Below are positions 16,303-23,978 of a stretch of 41,967 nucleotides of DNA, in pieces. The position numbers and the translations under genes are program-made. The stretch lies in NCBI GenBank assembly GCA_001689535.1, contig LUJP01000032.1:1-41967 (forward strand). Direction: 5' to 3'. Numbering within the stretch: the first letter of the stretch is position 1; each line of letters opens with the position of its first letter. Under the pieces are notes generated by a model that was not told where the DNA came from, made no database searches, and was given only the letters and a program-made list of their open reading frames with translations. Source of the stretch: Bacteroidales bacterium M5 (GTDB taxonomy: Bacteria > Bacteroidota > Bacteroidia > Bacteroidales > Muribaculaceae).

Positions 16303-18398
16303 TGGAACGGCTGCGGCAGACAGATGTGAAATTCGTGAAGGGAGTCGGCCCCAGAATGGCCGAGCTCCTGGAAAAGGAACTGGGCATACGCACCTGCTAC
16401 GATCTGCTGTATCACTTCCCAAACCAGTATGTGGACCGCTCTAAATTCTACTCCATAACTGATTTCGAGGGGGACATGCCGATGGTGCAGGTGAAGGGTC
16501 AATTCATCAACTTCACGGTTCAGGGCGAAGGCGCCAAGACAAGGCTCATAGGGCTGTTTACCGACGGGTCGAAGATGATGGAGGTGGTATGGTTCCATCG
16601 CATAAAATGGATACGCGAGAATTACCGCACAGGGCTGGAGTATGTGCTTTTCGGCAAGCCCTCGCCATTCCAGGGCAGCTGGAGCATGGTTCATCCTGAA
16701 ATAGACCTTCCTCAAAGTCGCGAGGCGACGCGCGCGTCGTTCCGCGGCGTCTATCCTCTCACGGAAAAACTCCGCAACCGCGGGGTTTCGTCGCGAATGA
16801 TTTCAGGGTGGCAGTCGGCCGTGCTGGAACGTTACGCGGGCTACATAACAGAGCCTCTTCCGCCCGAACTGATGTCGCGGCTGAAAATCATGCCCAAGGC
16901 CGAGGCGATAAAAGAAATACATCATCCCCACTCACGCGAGAGCCTCGACAAGGCGCGTTTCCGTCTGAAATTCGAGGAACTTTTCTACCTTCAGCTCAAT
17001 ATACTCAGCTATTGCCGCAAGCGTTCGGCCATGGCCGGAGGCTTCCGGTTTTCGCGCGTCGGCTGCTATTTCCATGCCTTTTACGAACAGTGCATGCCAT
17101 TCGAGCTTACCGGAGCGCAGAAAAGGGTGATAAAGGAGATACGTGCCGACATGAACAGCGGGCGCCAGATGAACCGCCTGCTTCAGGGCGATGTGGGCAG
17201 TGGCAAGACACTCGTGGCGCTCCTTACGATGCTCATAGCACTCGACAACGGTTACCAGGCGTGTCTGATGGCACCCACCGAGATTCTTGCCACGCAACAT
17301 TACGAGACTATCTCCGGAATGGCCGCGAAGGTGGGCGTGAATGTGAAGCTGCTCACCGGGTCGACCCGTAAGAAGGAACGCGATGTAATAGCCTCGCAGC
17401 TTGCCGACGGAAGTCTGCACATTCTCATCGGCACACATGCCGTGATAGAGGACAAGGTGCAGTTTGCCAATCTGGGCTTCGTGGTAATCGACGAGCAGCA
17501 CCGCTTCGGTGTGGCCCAGCGCGCGCGGCTGTGGAAGAAGAATATCACACCTCCGCATGTGCTCGTGATGACCGCCACGCCTATTCCTCGCACGCTCGCC
17601 ATGACCGTCTATGGCGACCTGGATGTTTCCGTTATCGACGAGCTCCCTCCGGGACGCAAACCGGTGACGACTCTGATGCGTTACGACGACAACCGTCTTG
17701 ACGTGTATCGCGGCATCACACGCCAGCTCCGGCAGGGCCGTCAGGTATATATAGTTTATCCTCTGATAAAGGAAAATGAGAAGGTTGACCTGAAGAGTCT
17801 TGAGGAAGGCTACGAGAATATCTGCGAGAACTTCAGGCAATGGAAGGTGGCCTACGTCCACGGCAAGATGAAGCCGGCCGAGAAAGATGCCCAGATGGAG
17901 CTGTTCGCCTCGGGGAAAGCCGATATACTTGTGGCAACCACCGTGATAGAAGTGGGGGTGAATGTGCCTAACGCAACAACCATGGTGATAGAGAATTCCG
18001 AGCGGTTCGGACTCTCACAGCTGCATCAGCTTCGCGGCAGGGTGGGGCGCGGGGCGGCGCAGAGCTTCTGTATACTCATGACCAAACGTGCCATTGCCCG
18101 CGAGACGCGCAAGCGTCTTGAGATAATGACGTCGACCACTGATGGATTCCTTGTGGCGGAAGCCGACCTGCGCATGCGTGGCCCCGGCGATCTCGAGGGT
18201 ACTCTGCAGAGCGGCATGGCCATAGACCTGAAAATTTCCAATCTCGCTACCGACGGCCGGATAATCCAGCTTGCCCGTGACGAGGCCGAGTATGTGCTCG
18301 GCAATGATCCCGCGCTTGAGCGTCGCGAACACGCTTGCCTCCGCTCCGAGATGCAGAAATTGTTTGCCAAGCAGATTGACTGGAGCATGATATCCTGA
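16302..18398 (+). CDS. recG: ATP-dependent DNA helicase RecG
   Basis: A 698-residue branched-DNA helicase that regresses stalled replication forks and processes recombination intermediates. The N-terminal wedge/OB domain occupies about 1-240; helicase motifs follow: Walker A GDVGSGKT (296-303), the DEQHRFG box that marks RecG, the TATPIPRT motif and the QLRGRVGRG motif VI. Length is normal. The start codon overlaps the ispD stop by one base. No clear hairpin terminator was found after it. Confidence 0.95.
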   Translation: MERLRQTDVKFVKGVGPRMAELLEKELGIRTCYDLLYHFPNQYVDRSKFYSITDFEGDMPMVQVKGQFINFTVQGEGAKTRLIGLFTDGSKMMEVVWFHRIKWIRENYRTGLEYVLFGKPSPFQGSWSMVHPEIDLPQSREATRASFRGVYPLTEKLRNRGVSSRMISGWQSAVLERYAGYITEPLPPELMSRLKIMPKAEAIKEIHHPHSRESLDKARFRLKFEELFYLQLNILSYCRKRSAMAGGFRFSRVGCYFHAFYEQCMPFELTGAQKRVIKEIRADMNSGRQMNRLLQGDVGSGKTLVALLTMLIALDNGYQACLMAPTEILATQHYETISGMAAKVGVNVKLLTGSTRKKERDVIASQLADGSLHILIGTHAVIEDKVQFANLGFVVIDEQHRFGVAQRARLWKKNITPPHVLVMTATPIPRTLAMTVYGDLDVSVIDELPPGRKPVTTLMRYDDNRLDVYRGITRQLRQGRQVYIVYPLIKENEKVDLKSLEEGYENICENFRQWKVAYVHGKMKPAEKDAQMELFASGKADILVATTVIEVGVNVPNATTMVIENSERFGLSQLHQLRGRVGRGAAQSFCILMTKRAIARETRKRLEIMTSTTDGFLVAEADLRMRGPGDLEGTLQSGMAIDLKISNLATDGRIIQLARDEAEYVLGNDPALERREHACLRSEMQKLFAKQIDWSMIS

Positions 18399-18445
18399 GG
18401 TGCCTGCAAACCATTGTTTATTAGCTCGTAATCAGGACTAAAAGT

Positions 18446-18470
18446 TGCACTTAATGTGCACTTATGTGCA
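18446..18470. repeat. Three helically phased TGCA boxes
   Basis: TGCA occurs at 18446, 18457 and 18467, spaced 11 and 10 bp. The first two form TGCAC-TTAAT-GTGCA, a small inverted repeat. The site lies between recG and ndk, about 150 bp upstream of the ndk promoter. It may be a protein-binding site or chance. Confidence 0.35.
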
Positions 18471-18597
18471 TGATTTACATTCAGGTACAATATTTCACCA
18501 TTTTTCACAAATCGGGTTAAGTTGCTTATTCGTAGGGTGATATGGGTGTGCGGAACGGAATATTTAACTGAATTAAGTTTTTTTGATAAAGAGATAT

Positions 18598-18628
18598 TTT
18601 GGGGCCGGATGTTAAATGCTTAACTTTG
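18598..18628 (+). promoter_or_regulatory. Bacteroidota-type promoter of ndk
   Basis: TTTG (18598-18601), a 19-bp spacer and TAACTTTG (18621-18628) form a full consensus promoter. The leader to the ndk ATG at 18681 is about 47 nt. Confidence 0.8.
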
Positions 18629-18680
18629 AATGTCCAAAAAATCAGGACAATACTTAAGAATCTATAGTAATTACCAAATC

Positions 18681-19145
18681 ATGGAAAAGACATTAGTAAT
18701 TTTCAAACCGTCGGCAGTGGCCCGTGGCCTCGTAGGGGATATCCTCAAACGCTTCCAGCAGAAAGGGCTCATAATATGCGGTATGAAAATGATGCAGCTC
18801 GACGAGCAGATATTGCGTGAGCATTACTCCCATCTCGTTGACCGTCCGTTTTTTCCATTGATTCTCGCCTCTATGATGGCCACTCCGGTTATTGTCATGG
18901 TGCTCAAAGGTAACGATGCCATAAGGGTTGTGCGCCTGATGACCGGAGCCACCAATGGTCGTGAGGCCCTTCCCGGTACCATCCGCGGCGATTTCTCCAT
19001 GAGCGGTCAGGAAAATGTGGTTCATGCCTCTTCTTCGGCCGAGGATGCCGAAGCTGAAATCAAACGCTTTTTCACTCCCGACGAAGTATTTGACTGGACT
19101 CCGCAGAATATCCGCTCCATTTATTCGCCCGACGAGGAGAAATAA
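18681..19145 (+). CDS. ndk: Nucleoside diphosphate kinase
   Basis: Transfers the gamma phosphate from ATP to nucleoside diphosphates through a phosphohistidine. The protein is 154 residues from ATG 18681, beginning MEKTLVIFKPSAVARG as in the family; an upstream in-frame ATG at 18630 would add 17 residues and falls within the last two bases of the promoter's transcript start region, so it is rejected. The active-site histidine is His115 in ENVVHASSS, and TGATNGREALPGTIRGDF (about 88-105) is the nucleotide-binding loop. It has its own strong promoter. Confidence 0.95.
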   Translation: MEKTLVIFKPSAVARGLVGDILKRFQQKGLIICGMKMMQLDEQILREHYSHLVDRPFFPLILASMMATPVIVMVLKGNDAIRVVRLMTGATNGREALPGTIRGDFSMSGQENVVHASSSAEDAEAEIKRFFTPDEVFDWTPQNIRSIYSPDEEK

Positions 19146-19223
19146 ATTTCATGATTGCTAAAATAATTCTAAGTTAACCTTAATTCACATATCCATTTCT
19201 CTTTCCTCACAATAGAAAAAGTA

Positions 19224-20111
19224 ATGCCATTTATCAAAAAAATATCACTGATTGCCACTTCGGCAATTGCAATGGCTGCGTTGTGCCTTCCGCAGGCGTC
19301 CGCCCAGTACAAATTGCCGTCGCTCCACAGCAACCAGCATGAAAATCTCATAGCGAACCAGCGTCCGGCAGGAGCCGAGATAAAGGTGAATAATATGAAA
19401 GCGTTCCTCAACGATCTTCGCGAGCGCGAGGCCGAACAGGATAATGAGATTTTCAACCTTAACTGGGACAGCCAGTTTGTCAACCCCTACAGCGGTGTGG
19501 AAATTCCGGCTGTGAAAGATATCGATGTAAGCACATACGTGCCTCCGGTTCCGGGAGCTATCACCTCCAATTACGGTTATCGCCGCCGTTTCCGTAGGGT
19601 TCACCGCGGCACCGACCTTCGTCTTTCGATTGGCGACACTGTGGTTTCGGCGTTCGATGGCAAAGTACGTCTCACTAAATATGAAGGTCGCGGTTACGGC
19701 TACTATGTTGTGATACGTCACGACAACGGTATGGAGACCGTCTACGGTCACCTTTCCAAATTCCTTGTAAAACCCAATCAGCGTGTGAAGGCCGGTGAGC
19801 CTATTGCCCTCGGCGGTAATACCGGACGTTCTACGGGTCCTCATCTCCATTTCGAGACGCGCTTCATGGGCCTCCCTATTAATCCGGCAGCCATAATTGA
19901 CTTTGAGAACGGTGTTCCCCATAAGGATATATTCACTTTCGACCACAAGACCTACAAACAGTCGCAGAAATACGGCCCGGTCAAAAGAAGCACTGCCAAG
20001 CGTAAAAGCAAAGTGCGCAAGAGCAAGACAGCACGTGTGAGCAAAAGCAAAACCGCGACTAAAAGGAAAAAAACCACCACAGCAAAGCGCAAAGCCACAA
20101 CCAAGAAATAA
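19224..20111 (+). CDS. Exported M23 (LytM-like) endopeptidase with lysine-rich tail
   Basis: A 295-residue zinc metallopeptidase of the peptidoglycan-cutting M23 family, or a regulator derived from it. A signal peptide (cleavage near ASA, residue 27) leads into an N-terminal region (30-110), then the M23 core (112-225). The zinc ligands are present: His127 and Asp131 in HRGTD and His209 in HLHF, with His176 and His207 as catalytic candidates. Residues 254-295 form a Lys/Arg/Ser/Thr-rich tail (AKRKSKVRKSKTARVSKS and similar), unlike the standard family. Such a tail could hold the protein to anionic envelope polymers. A terminator follows 25 bp after the stop. Confidence 0.9.
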   Translation: MPFIKKISLIATSAIAMAALCLPQASAQYKLPSLHSNQHENLIANQRPAGAEIKVNNMKAFLNDLREREAEQDNEIFNLNWDSQFVNPYSGVEIPAVKDIDVSTYVPPVPGAITSNYGYRRRFRRVHRGTDLRLSIGDTVVSAFDGKVRLTKYEGRGYGYYVVIRHDNGMETVYGHLSKFLVKPNQRVKAGEPIALGGNTGRSTGPHLHFETRFMGLPINPAAIIDFENGVPHKDIFTFDHKTYKQSQKYGPVKRSTAKRKSKVRKSKTARVSKSKTATKRKKTTTAKRKATTKK

Positions 20112-20136
20112 AGATATTAATAAATGACTGTATTTG

Positions 20137-20173
20137 CGGTGTGTCGGAACTTAGTTCTGGCACACCGTTTTTT
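20137..20173 (+). terminator. Rho-independent terminator of the M23 gene
   Basis: CGGTGTG (20137-20143) pairs with CACACCG (20161-20167), extended inward to a 14-bp stem with two G-T pairs and a TTA loop, then six T residues (20168-20173). Confidence 0.88.
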
Positions 20174-20263
20174 ATGGCTCTGCCGGGTGAAAGCTCGACG
20201 GCCGGAGGCCCACATTCCCACTACCCTCATGGACCGTCGATATTCATATTGACTGTAAAATCT

Positions 20264-20285
20264 GTGGCAATAAGGATATTGCCAC
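20264..20285. repeat. Inverted repeat in the 20.2-20.4 kb gap
   Basis: GTGGCAAT (20264-20271) and ATTGCCAC (20278-20285) are perfect complements with a 6-nt loop. There is no T-run on either side. It lies in the 375-bp gene-free gap between the M23 gene and the sugar mutase, with two further hairpins and no open reading frame that looks real. Confidence 0.5.
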
Positions 20286-20310
20286 TCCACGTTGCCGCTG
20301 GTGCAAAATC

Positions 20311-20345
20311 CTCCCTACGGAGCACAGGAGGTGCTCCGTAGGGAG
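20311..20345. repeat. 15-bp-stem hairpin, probably an intergenic palindromic repeat
   Basis: CTCCCTACGGAGCAC (20311-20325) pairs perfectly with 20331-20345 around the loop AGGAG. No T-run follows on either strand, so it is not a simple terminator. Its core GGAGCACAGGAGGTGC recurs in inverted orientation at 20389-20404 with one mismatch, which suggests a repeat element. Confidence 0.6.
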
Positions 20346-20388
20346 AGTTCAGGAGGGTACAGCTTACGTAGTGGGTTGTACAGACACC

Positions 20389-20417
20389 GCACCTCCGGTG
20401 CTCCCCCGGGAGAGCAC
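20389..20417. repeat. Inverted partial copy of the 20311-20345 element
   Basis: Read on the minus strand, 20404-20389 is GGAGCACCGGAGGTGC, matching 15 of 16 bases of the core at 20319-20334. It includes GCACC-TCC-GGTGC (20389-20401) and a second overlapping hairpin GTGCTC/GAGCAC (20398-20403 with 20412-20417). Confidence 0.5.
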
Positions 20418-20458
20418 AAAAAGAATGGCGGTGCGGCCGGGGCCGGCGCACCGCCATT
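20418..20458 (-). terminator. Rho-independent terminator of the phospho-sugar mutase gene
   Basis: AATGGCGGTGC (20424-20434) pairs with GCACCGCCATT (20448-20458), and the loop itself holds a GGCC/GGCC pairing. On the minus strand the stem is followed by C and five U residues (20418-20422). It lies 28 nt after the stop codon at 20486. Confidence 0.88.
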
Positions 20459-20485
20459 GTTGGCTTTATCGGTTTCAGAAAAGGA

Positions 20486-22240
20486 TCAGTCTATGCCGAG
20501 GTCTTTCTTGACTTCTTCAATCTTGGCGTTGGCCTCGTTGATGGCATTGTCATAGTCGGCAGCGGATTCCATCTTGCCTTTGACTTCGATGTAGAATTTG
20601 ATTTTGGGCTCGGTGCCGGAAGGACGGATTGATACTTTGGAGCCGTCGGCTGTGAAGTACTGGAGCACGTTGGAGGTAACGGGCATGTCGAGCTTTGTAA
20701 CCTCGCCTGAAGGAAGTGTGGTGAGGTTGAGCGAATCGTAGTCCTTGATGGTAACCACGGGGCTTCCTCCGAGCTGTTTGGGAGGATTGGCGCGGAAGTT
20801 CTTCATCATGGCCTGGATTTCCTCGGCGCCGGCTTTGCCAGTGCGTACAACTGAGATGCCAGCCTCGCGGGAGAAACCGTATTTTATGTAGATTTCCTGG
20901 AGGAGCTGGAGGAAGTTCATACCTTTATCCTTGGCCCATGCAGCAGCCTCTGCGAGGAGGGACACAGCCGAAACGGCGTCTTTGTCGCGAACGAAGTCCT
21001 CAGCGAGGAATCCGTAGCTCTCTTCGCCGCCGCCGAGATAGCGTGCTATGCCTTCGTGTTCGCGGATCACGGCTGCAATCCACTTGAAGCCGGTGTAGCA
21101 GTCAAACATCTCGATGTTGTTTTTCTCAGCAATGGCCTTGATGGTTTCGGTGGTTACGATAGTTTTCACAACGTATTCCTTGCCTGTGATACGGCCGAGT
21201 TCGGCGTTACGGGTCATGATGTAGTAGAGGAGAATCATCACGATCTGGTTGCCGTTGAGAAGCACGTATTCGCCCTTGTGGTCGCGGAGCACGCAGCCCA
21301 CACGGTCAGCATCGGGGTCGGATGCCATGATCAGGTCGGCGCCCACTTCCTTGGCTTTTGCAATGCCGAGAGCCATTGCCGAGGGGACTTCGGGGTTGGG
21401 TGACTCAACAGTGGGGAAGTCGCCGGAGGGTACGTCCTGTTCGGGTACGTGGATTATGTTCTCGAAACCGTAGTTCTTGAGCGAACGGGGAATGAGGGTC
21501 ACGCCTGTGCCGTGGATAGGGGTATAGACGATTTTGAGGTCGCGGTTGTTGGCGATAGCCTCGGGGCTGAGCGAGAGGCCTTTGATATCGGACAGGAACT
21601 GGGCGTCGATTTCTTCGCCGATGATGGTGATTTTTGAGGGATCGCCTTTGAAGTTGATTTCCTCGGCACCGTGGATGCGGTTTACGCGGTCAATGATGTT
21701 GACATCGTGGGGCGAGATAATCTGTGCGCCGTCGGCCCAATAGGCTTTGTAGCCGTTATATTCCTTGGGATTGTGGGATGCGGTGATATTCACGCCGCTC
21801 TGGCACCCGAGTTTGCGGATAGCGTATGACAGTTCGGGTGTGGGGCGGAAAGAATCAAAGAGATATACCTTGATACCGTTGGCCGAGAAGATGTCGGCAA
21901 CGATTTCAGCAAATTTGCGGGAGTTGTTGCGCACGTCGTGGCCCACTACTACCGAAATCTCGGGGAGGTCGGCGAACGCTTCCTTGAGATAGTTGGCGAA
22001 GCCCTGTGTGGCGGCGCCTACGGTATAGATGTTCATGCGGTTGGATCCGGCGCCCATAATGCCGCGGAGGCCGCCGGTGCCGAATTCGAGGTCGCGGTAG
22101 AAAGCTTCTATAAGTGCTGTGGGATCGGGATCGTCGAGCATGCGCTTCACTTCGGCGCGGGTTTCTTCGTCATAGGCCTCACCGAGCCAAACCTGGGCTT
22201 TTGCGGTGACGTTTTTCAACAGTTCGTCGTTTTTTTCCAT
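20486..22240 (-). CDS. Phospho-sugar mutase (alpha-D-phosphohexomutase family)
   Basis: Interconverts hexose 1-phosphate and 6-phosphate (glucose and/or mannose), feeding nucleotide-sugar synthesis. The 584-residue protein shows all four family motifs: phosphoserine loop TASHNP (153-158, Ser155), magnesium loop DPDADRVG (308-315), sugar-binding GGGEESYG, and the phosphate-binding RPSGTEPK near the C terminus. Length and order match the PgcA/Pgm2-like branch rather than short phosphomannomutases; substrate preference is not decided by sequence. It has its own promoter and terminator, so it is a single-gene unit. Cytoplasmic. Confidence 0.93.
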   Translation of the reverse strand: MEKNDELLKNVTAKAQVWLGEAYDEETRAEVKRMLDDPDPTALIEAFYRDLEFGTGGLRGIMGAGSNRMNIYTVGAATQGFANYLKEAFADLPEISVVVGHDVRNNSRKFAEIVADIFSANGIKVYLFDSFRPTPELSYAIRKLGCQSGVNITASHNPKEYNGYKAYWADGAQIISPHDVNIIDRVNRIHGAEEINFKGDPSKITIIGEEIDAQFLSDIKGLSLSPEAIANNRDLKIVYTPIHGTGVTLIPRSLKNYGFENIIHVPEQDVPSGDFPTVESPNPEVPSAMALGIAKAKEVGADLIMASDPDADRVGCVLRDHKGEYVLLNGNQIVMILLYYIMTRNAELGRITGKEYVVKTIVTTETIKAIAEKNNIEMFDCYTGFKWIAAVIREHEGIARYLGGGEESYGFLAEDFVRDKDAVSAVSLLAEAAAWAKDKGMNFLQLLQEIYIKYGFSREAGISVVRTGKAGAEEIQAMMKNFRANPPKQLGGSPVVTIKDYDSLNLTTLPSGEVTKLDMPVTSNVLQYFTADGSKVSIRPSGTEPKIKFYIEVKGKMESAADYDNAINEANAKIEEVKKDLGID

Positions 22241-22347
22241 ATTATATGAGTGTAAAATTTAAGGATTTTCAGTCTGAGGGATTGTTAAGTATGACACCGA
22301 AATTATTTAATATGTGCATTAACTAATTGTCGGGTCATACTTACCAA

Positions 22348-22379
22348 CAAATATACATTATTAAAACCGAAATCACAAA
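22348..22379 (-). promoter_or_regulatory. Bacteroidota-type promoter of the phospho-sugar mutase gene
   Basis: On the minus strand TTTG (22379-22376), a 20-bp spacer and TATATTTG (22355-22348) match the consensus fully. The leader to the ATG at 22240 is about 100 nt. Confidence 0.75.
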
Positions 22380-22393
22380 TAAAGAATTCGCAT

Positions 22394-22439
22394 AAAAACG
22401 GCTGTTCCCCGCGCTCACCAATGGTGAGGCGGGGAACAG
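22394..22439 (-). terminator. Rho-independent terminator of the OmpA-family gene
   Basis: CTGTTCCCCGC (22402-22412) pairs with GCGGGGAACAG (22429-22439), continued by CTCACC/GGTGAG after a one-base bulge. On the minus strand it is followed by CCG and five U residues. It lies about 85 nt past the stop at 22525. Confidence 0.88.
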
Positions 22440-22524
22440 GGTTTATTTGTCAATCTGAATTATTACCTTGGCATGAGCCGGGTTCTCGGTTCGGCCCGTG
22501 GCCTGGGTAATCGCAGCTGTTATC

Positions 22525-23730
22525 TTACTCGGCCTGACCGAAGATTACGATGCGGTTCCAGTTGTTAACGTCGTAGGGCTGGGTATCGCTACCGAAGGCC
22601 TTGATGATGAGGCGAGAAGAATCGATGCCGTATTTCTTGTTAAGAGTTTCGGCAACAGCCTTTGCACGACGCTCAGAAAGCTTCATGTTGTAGCTGGAAG
22701 TACCGGTCTTCTTGTCAGCATAACCGTCGATCATAACCTTCTGGTCGGGGTTCTGCTTGAGCCACTGTGCCATGTTGTAAACGTTGACCATTTCCTCGTT
22801 GGAGATCTTCGAAGAGTTGATGCGGAAACGTACGGTTGTGAGCAGCGGAGTAGCGGCAGATTCCTTTACGATAACTTTGGGTTCGGGGCAGGGGAGCTGA
22901 GCCTCAGCAGCGGCGAGAGCGGCTGCGGTGGTAGCGAGCTGACCGCGGAGGTCGTTAACCTGGCCATTGAGAGAGTTGATATAGGCAAGGTAGTCGCAGG
23001 GATTGTAGCGCTCGAAGTTGCGGCCGCCGAAGTTGATGTTGAAACCACCGTATACTGAGAGGTTGCCTTCGATAGGATCGCCAGAGCATACGTTGTTGAA
23101 GTTGTCGCCGTAGAAGTTCATGCGGCCTTCTGCGAAGAAGTCAACATATTTGCAGAGACGGAAGCGGAGCTGCAGACCTGCAGAAACGGGAAGAGTCCAT
23201 TCTTTAGTTTTGAGGTGGCCGTCGCCGTCAGGAATTGAAGCGAGGGCGGGATCGAAGCCCCAGGTGTAAGTACCGCCAACACCTACGAAGGGAAGGATGC
23301 TGAAAGTGCGGTCAGCCTTAACACCGGCGATAGAGTTGAACATATCCCACATGAGGTCAGCGTTTACGTTGGCCATCTTAGCGGTGTTATATTTAGCCCA
23401 ATCGAAGTGGAGCTTGCCATAGTAACCTGTGAGACGGAATCCCAGGTAGGGTGAGAACCAGTGGCCTACGCCTACGTTGTAGGTGGCGGTGATGTGACGT
23501 TTTGAATCGCCGTTGTTGAGATAGTGGTCAACGTAAGGAACCTGCATACCGGCACCTAACTGAATGAACCAGTTCTGACGCCAGGAAGACGTATAGTGGT
23601 TCTTGCACTCAACGGGCTGTTCAATCACAGTGGCTTCTTCTACCACTACAGTCTCTTGTGCAGAAGCTGTGTTTGCTGCAAAGAGCATGCTACCACATGC
23701 TGCAATTGCAAAGAATAATTTAGTCTTCAT
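22525..23730 (-). CDS. OmpA-family outer membrane protein
   Basis: I place the start at ATG 23730 (401 residues), where a typical signal peptide begins (MKTKLFFAIAACG..., cleavage near ASA/QE); an in-frame ATG at 23760 would put ten extra residues in front of it. The mature protein has a beta-rich N-terminal domain (about 40-235) consistent with an outer-membrane barrel, an alanine-rich coiled segment with repeated Ala/Leu/Asn (about 245-270), and a C-terminal OmpA-like peptidoglycan-binding domain with IDGYADKKTG and LSERRAKAVAETL. It probably anchors the outer membrane to peptidoglycan. The strong terminator suggests a single-gene, highly expressed unit. I could not place its promoter. Confidence 0.9.
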   Translation of the reverse strand: MKTKLFFAIAACGSMLFAANTASAQETVVVEEATVIEQPVECKNHYTSSWRQNWFIQLGAGMQVPYVDHYLNNGDSKRHITATYNVGVGHWFSPYLGFRLTGYYGKLHFDWAKYNTAKMANVNADLMWDMFNSIAGVKADRTFSILPFVGVGGTYTWGFDPALASIPDGDGHLKTKEWTLPVSAGLQLRFRLCKYVDFFAEGRMNFYGDNFNNVCSGDPIEGNLSVYGGFNINFGGRNFERYNPCDYLAYINSLNGQVNDLRGQLATTAAALAAAEAQLPCPEPKVIVKESAATPLLTTVRFRINSSKISNEEMVNVYNMAQWLKQNPDQKVMIDGYADKKTGTSSYNMKLSERRAKAVAETLNKKYGIDSSRLIIKAFGSDTQPYDVNNWNRIVIFGQAE

Positions 23731-23868
23731 TCTCTCGAAATAAAAAAACTTGTGAAACAATAAATATTACTTTCTTTTTGTAATTTTGGTTTAAATCTAT
23801 CTTTTTCAGATTAATTTACGATTTTATAACATTAGTCTCTACTTTTTTGTTCGGCATTCAACTCCATT

Positions 23869-23900
23869 TTTGATTGGTTTGCCAAAATGAAGTATCTTTG
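23869..23900 (+). promoter_or_regulatory. Bacteroidota-type promoter of the dxr operon
   Basis: TTTG (23869-23872), a 20-bp spacer and TATCTTTG (23893-23900) followed by CAC match the consensus. The leader to the dxr start is about 72 nt. Confidence 0.75.
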
Positions 23901-23978
23901 CACCATAGTATATGTAGATAAACGCCGTTTTTAACAATCGCTAAAATTTGGCGCTAAATTACGCAATTTTATTTTACA

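Noticed and set aside
16932..17861. 309-codon minus-strand frame opposite recG
   Set aside because: Shadow of recG; no recognisable domain.
18630..18680. Upstream start for ndk
   Set aside because: The extension lies immediately behind the -7 element and is not found in the family; ATG 18681 gives the standard N terminus.
23731..23760. Upstream start for the OmpA-family protein
   Set aside because: It would place ten aromatic and charged residues before a complete signal peptide.
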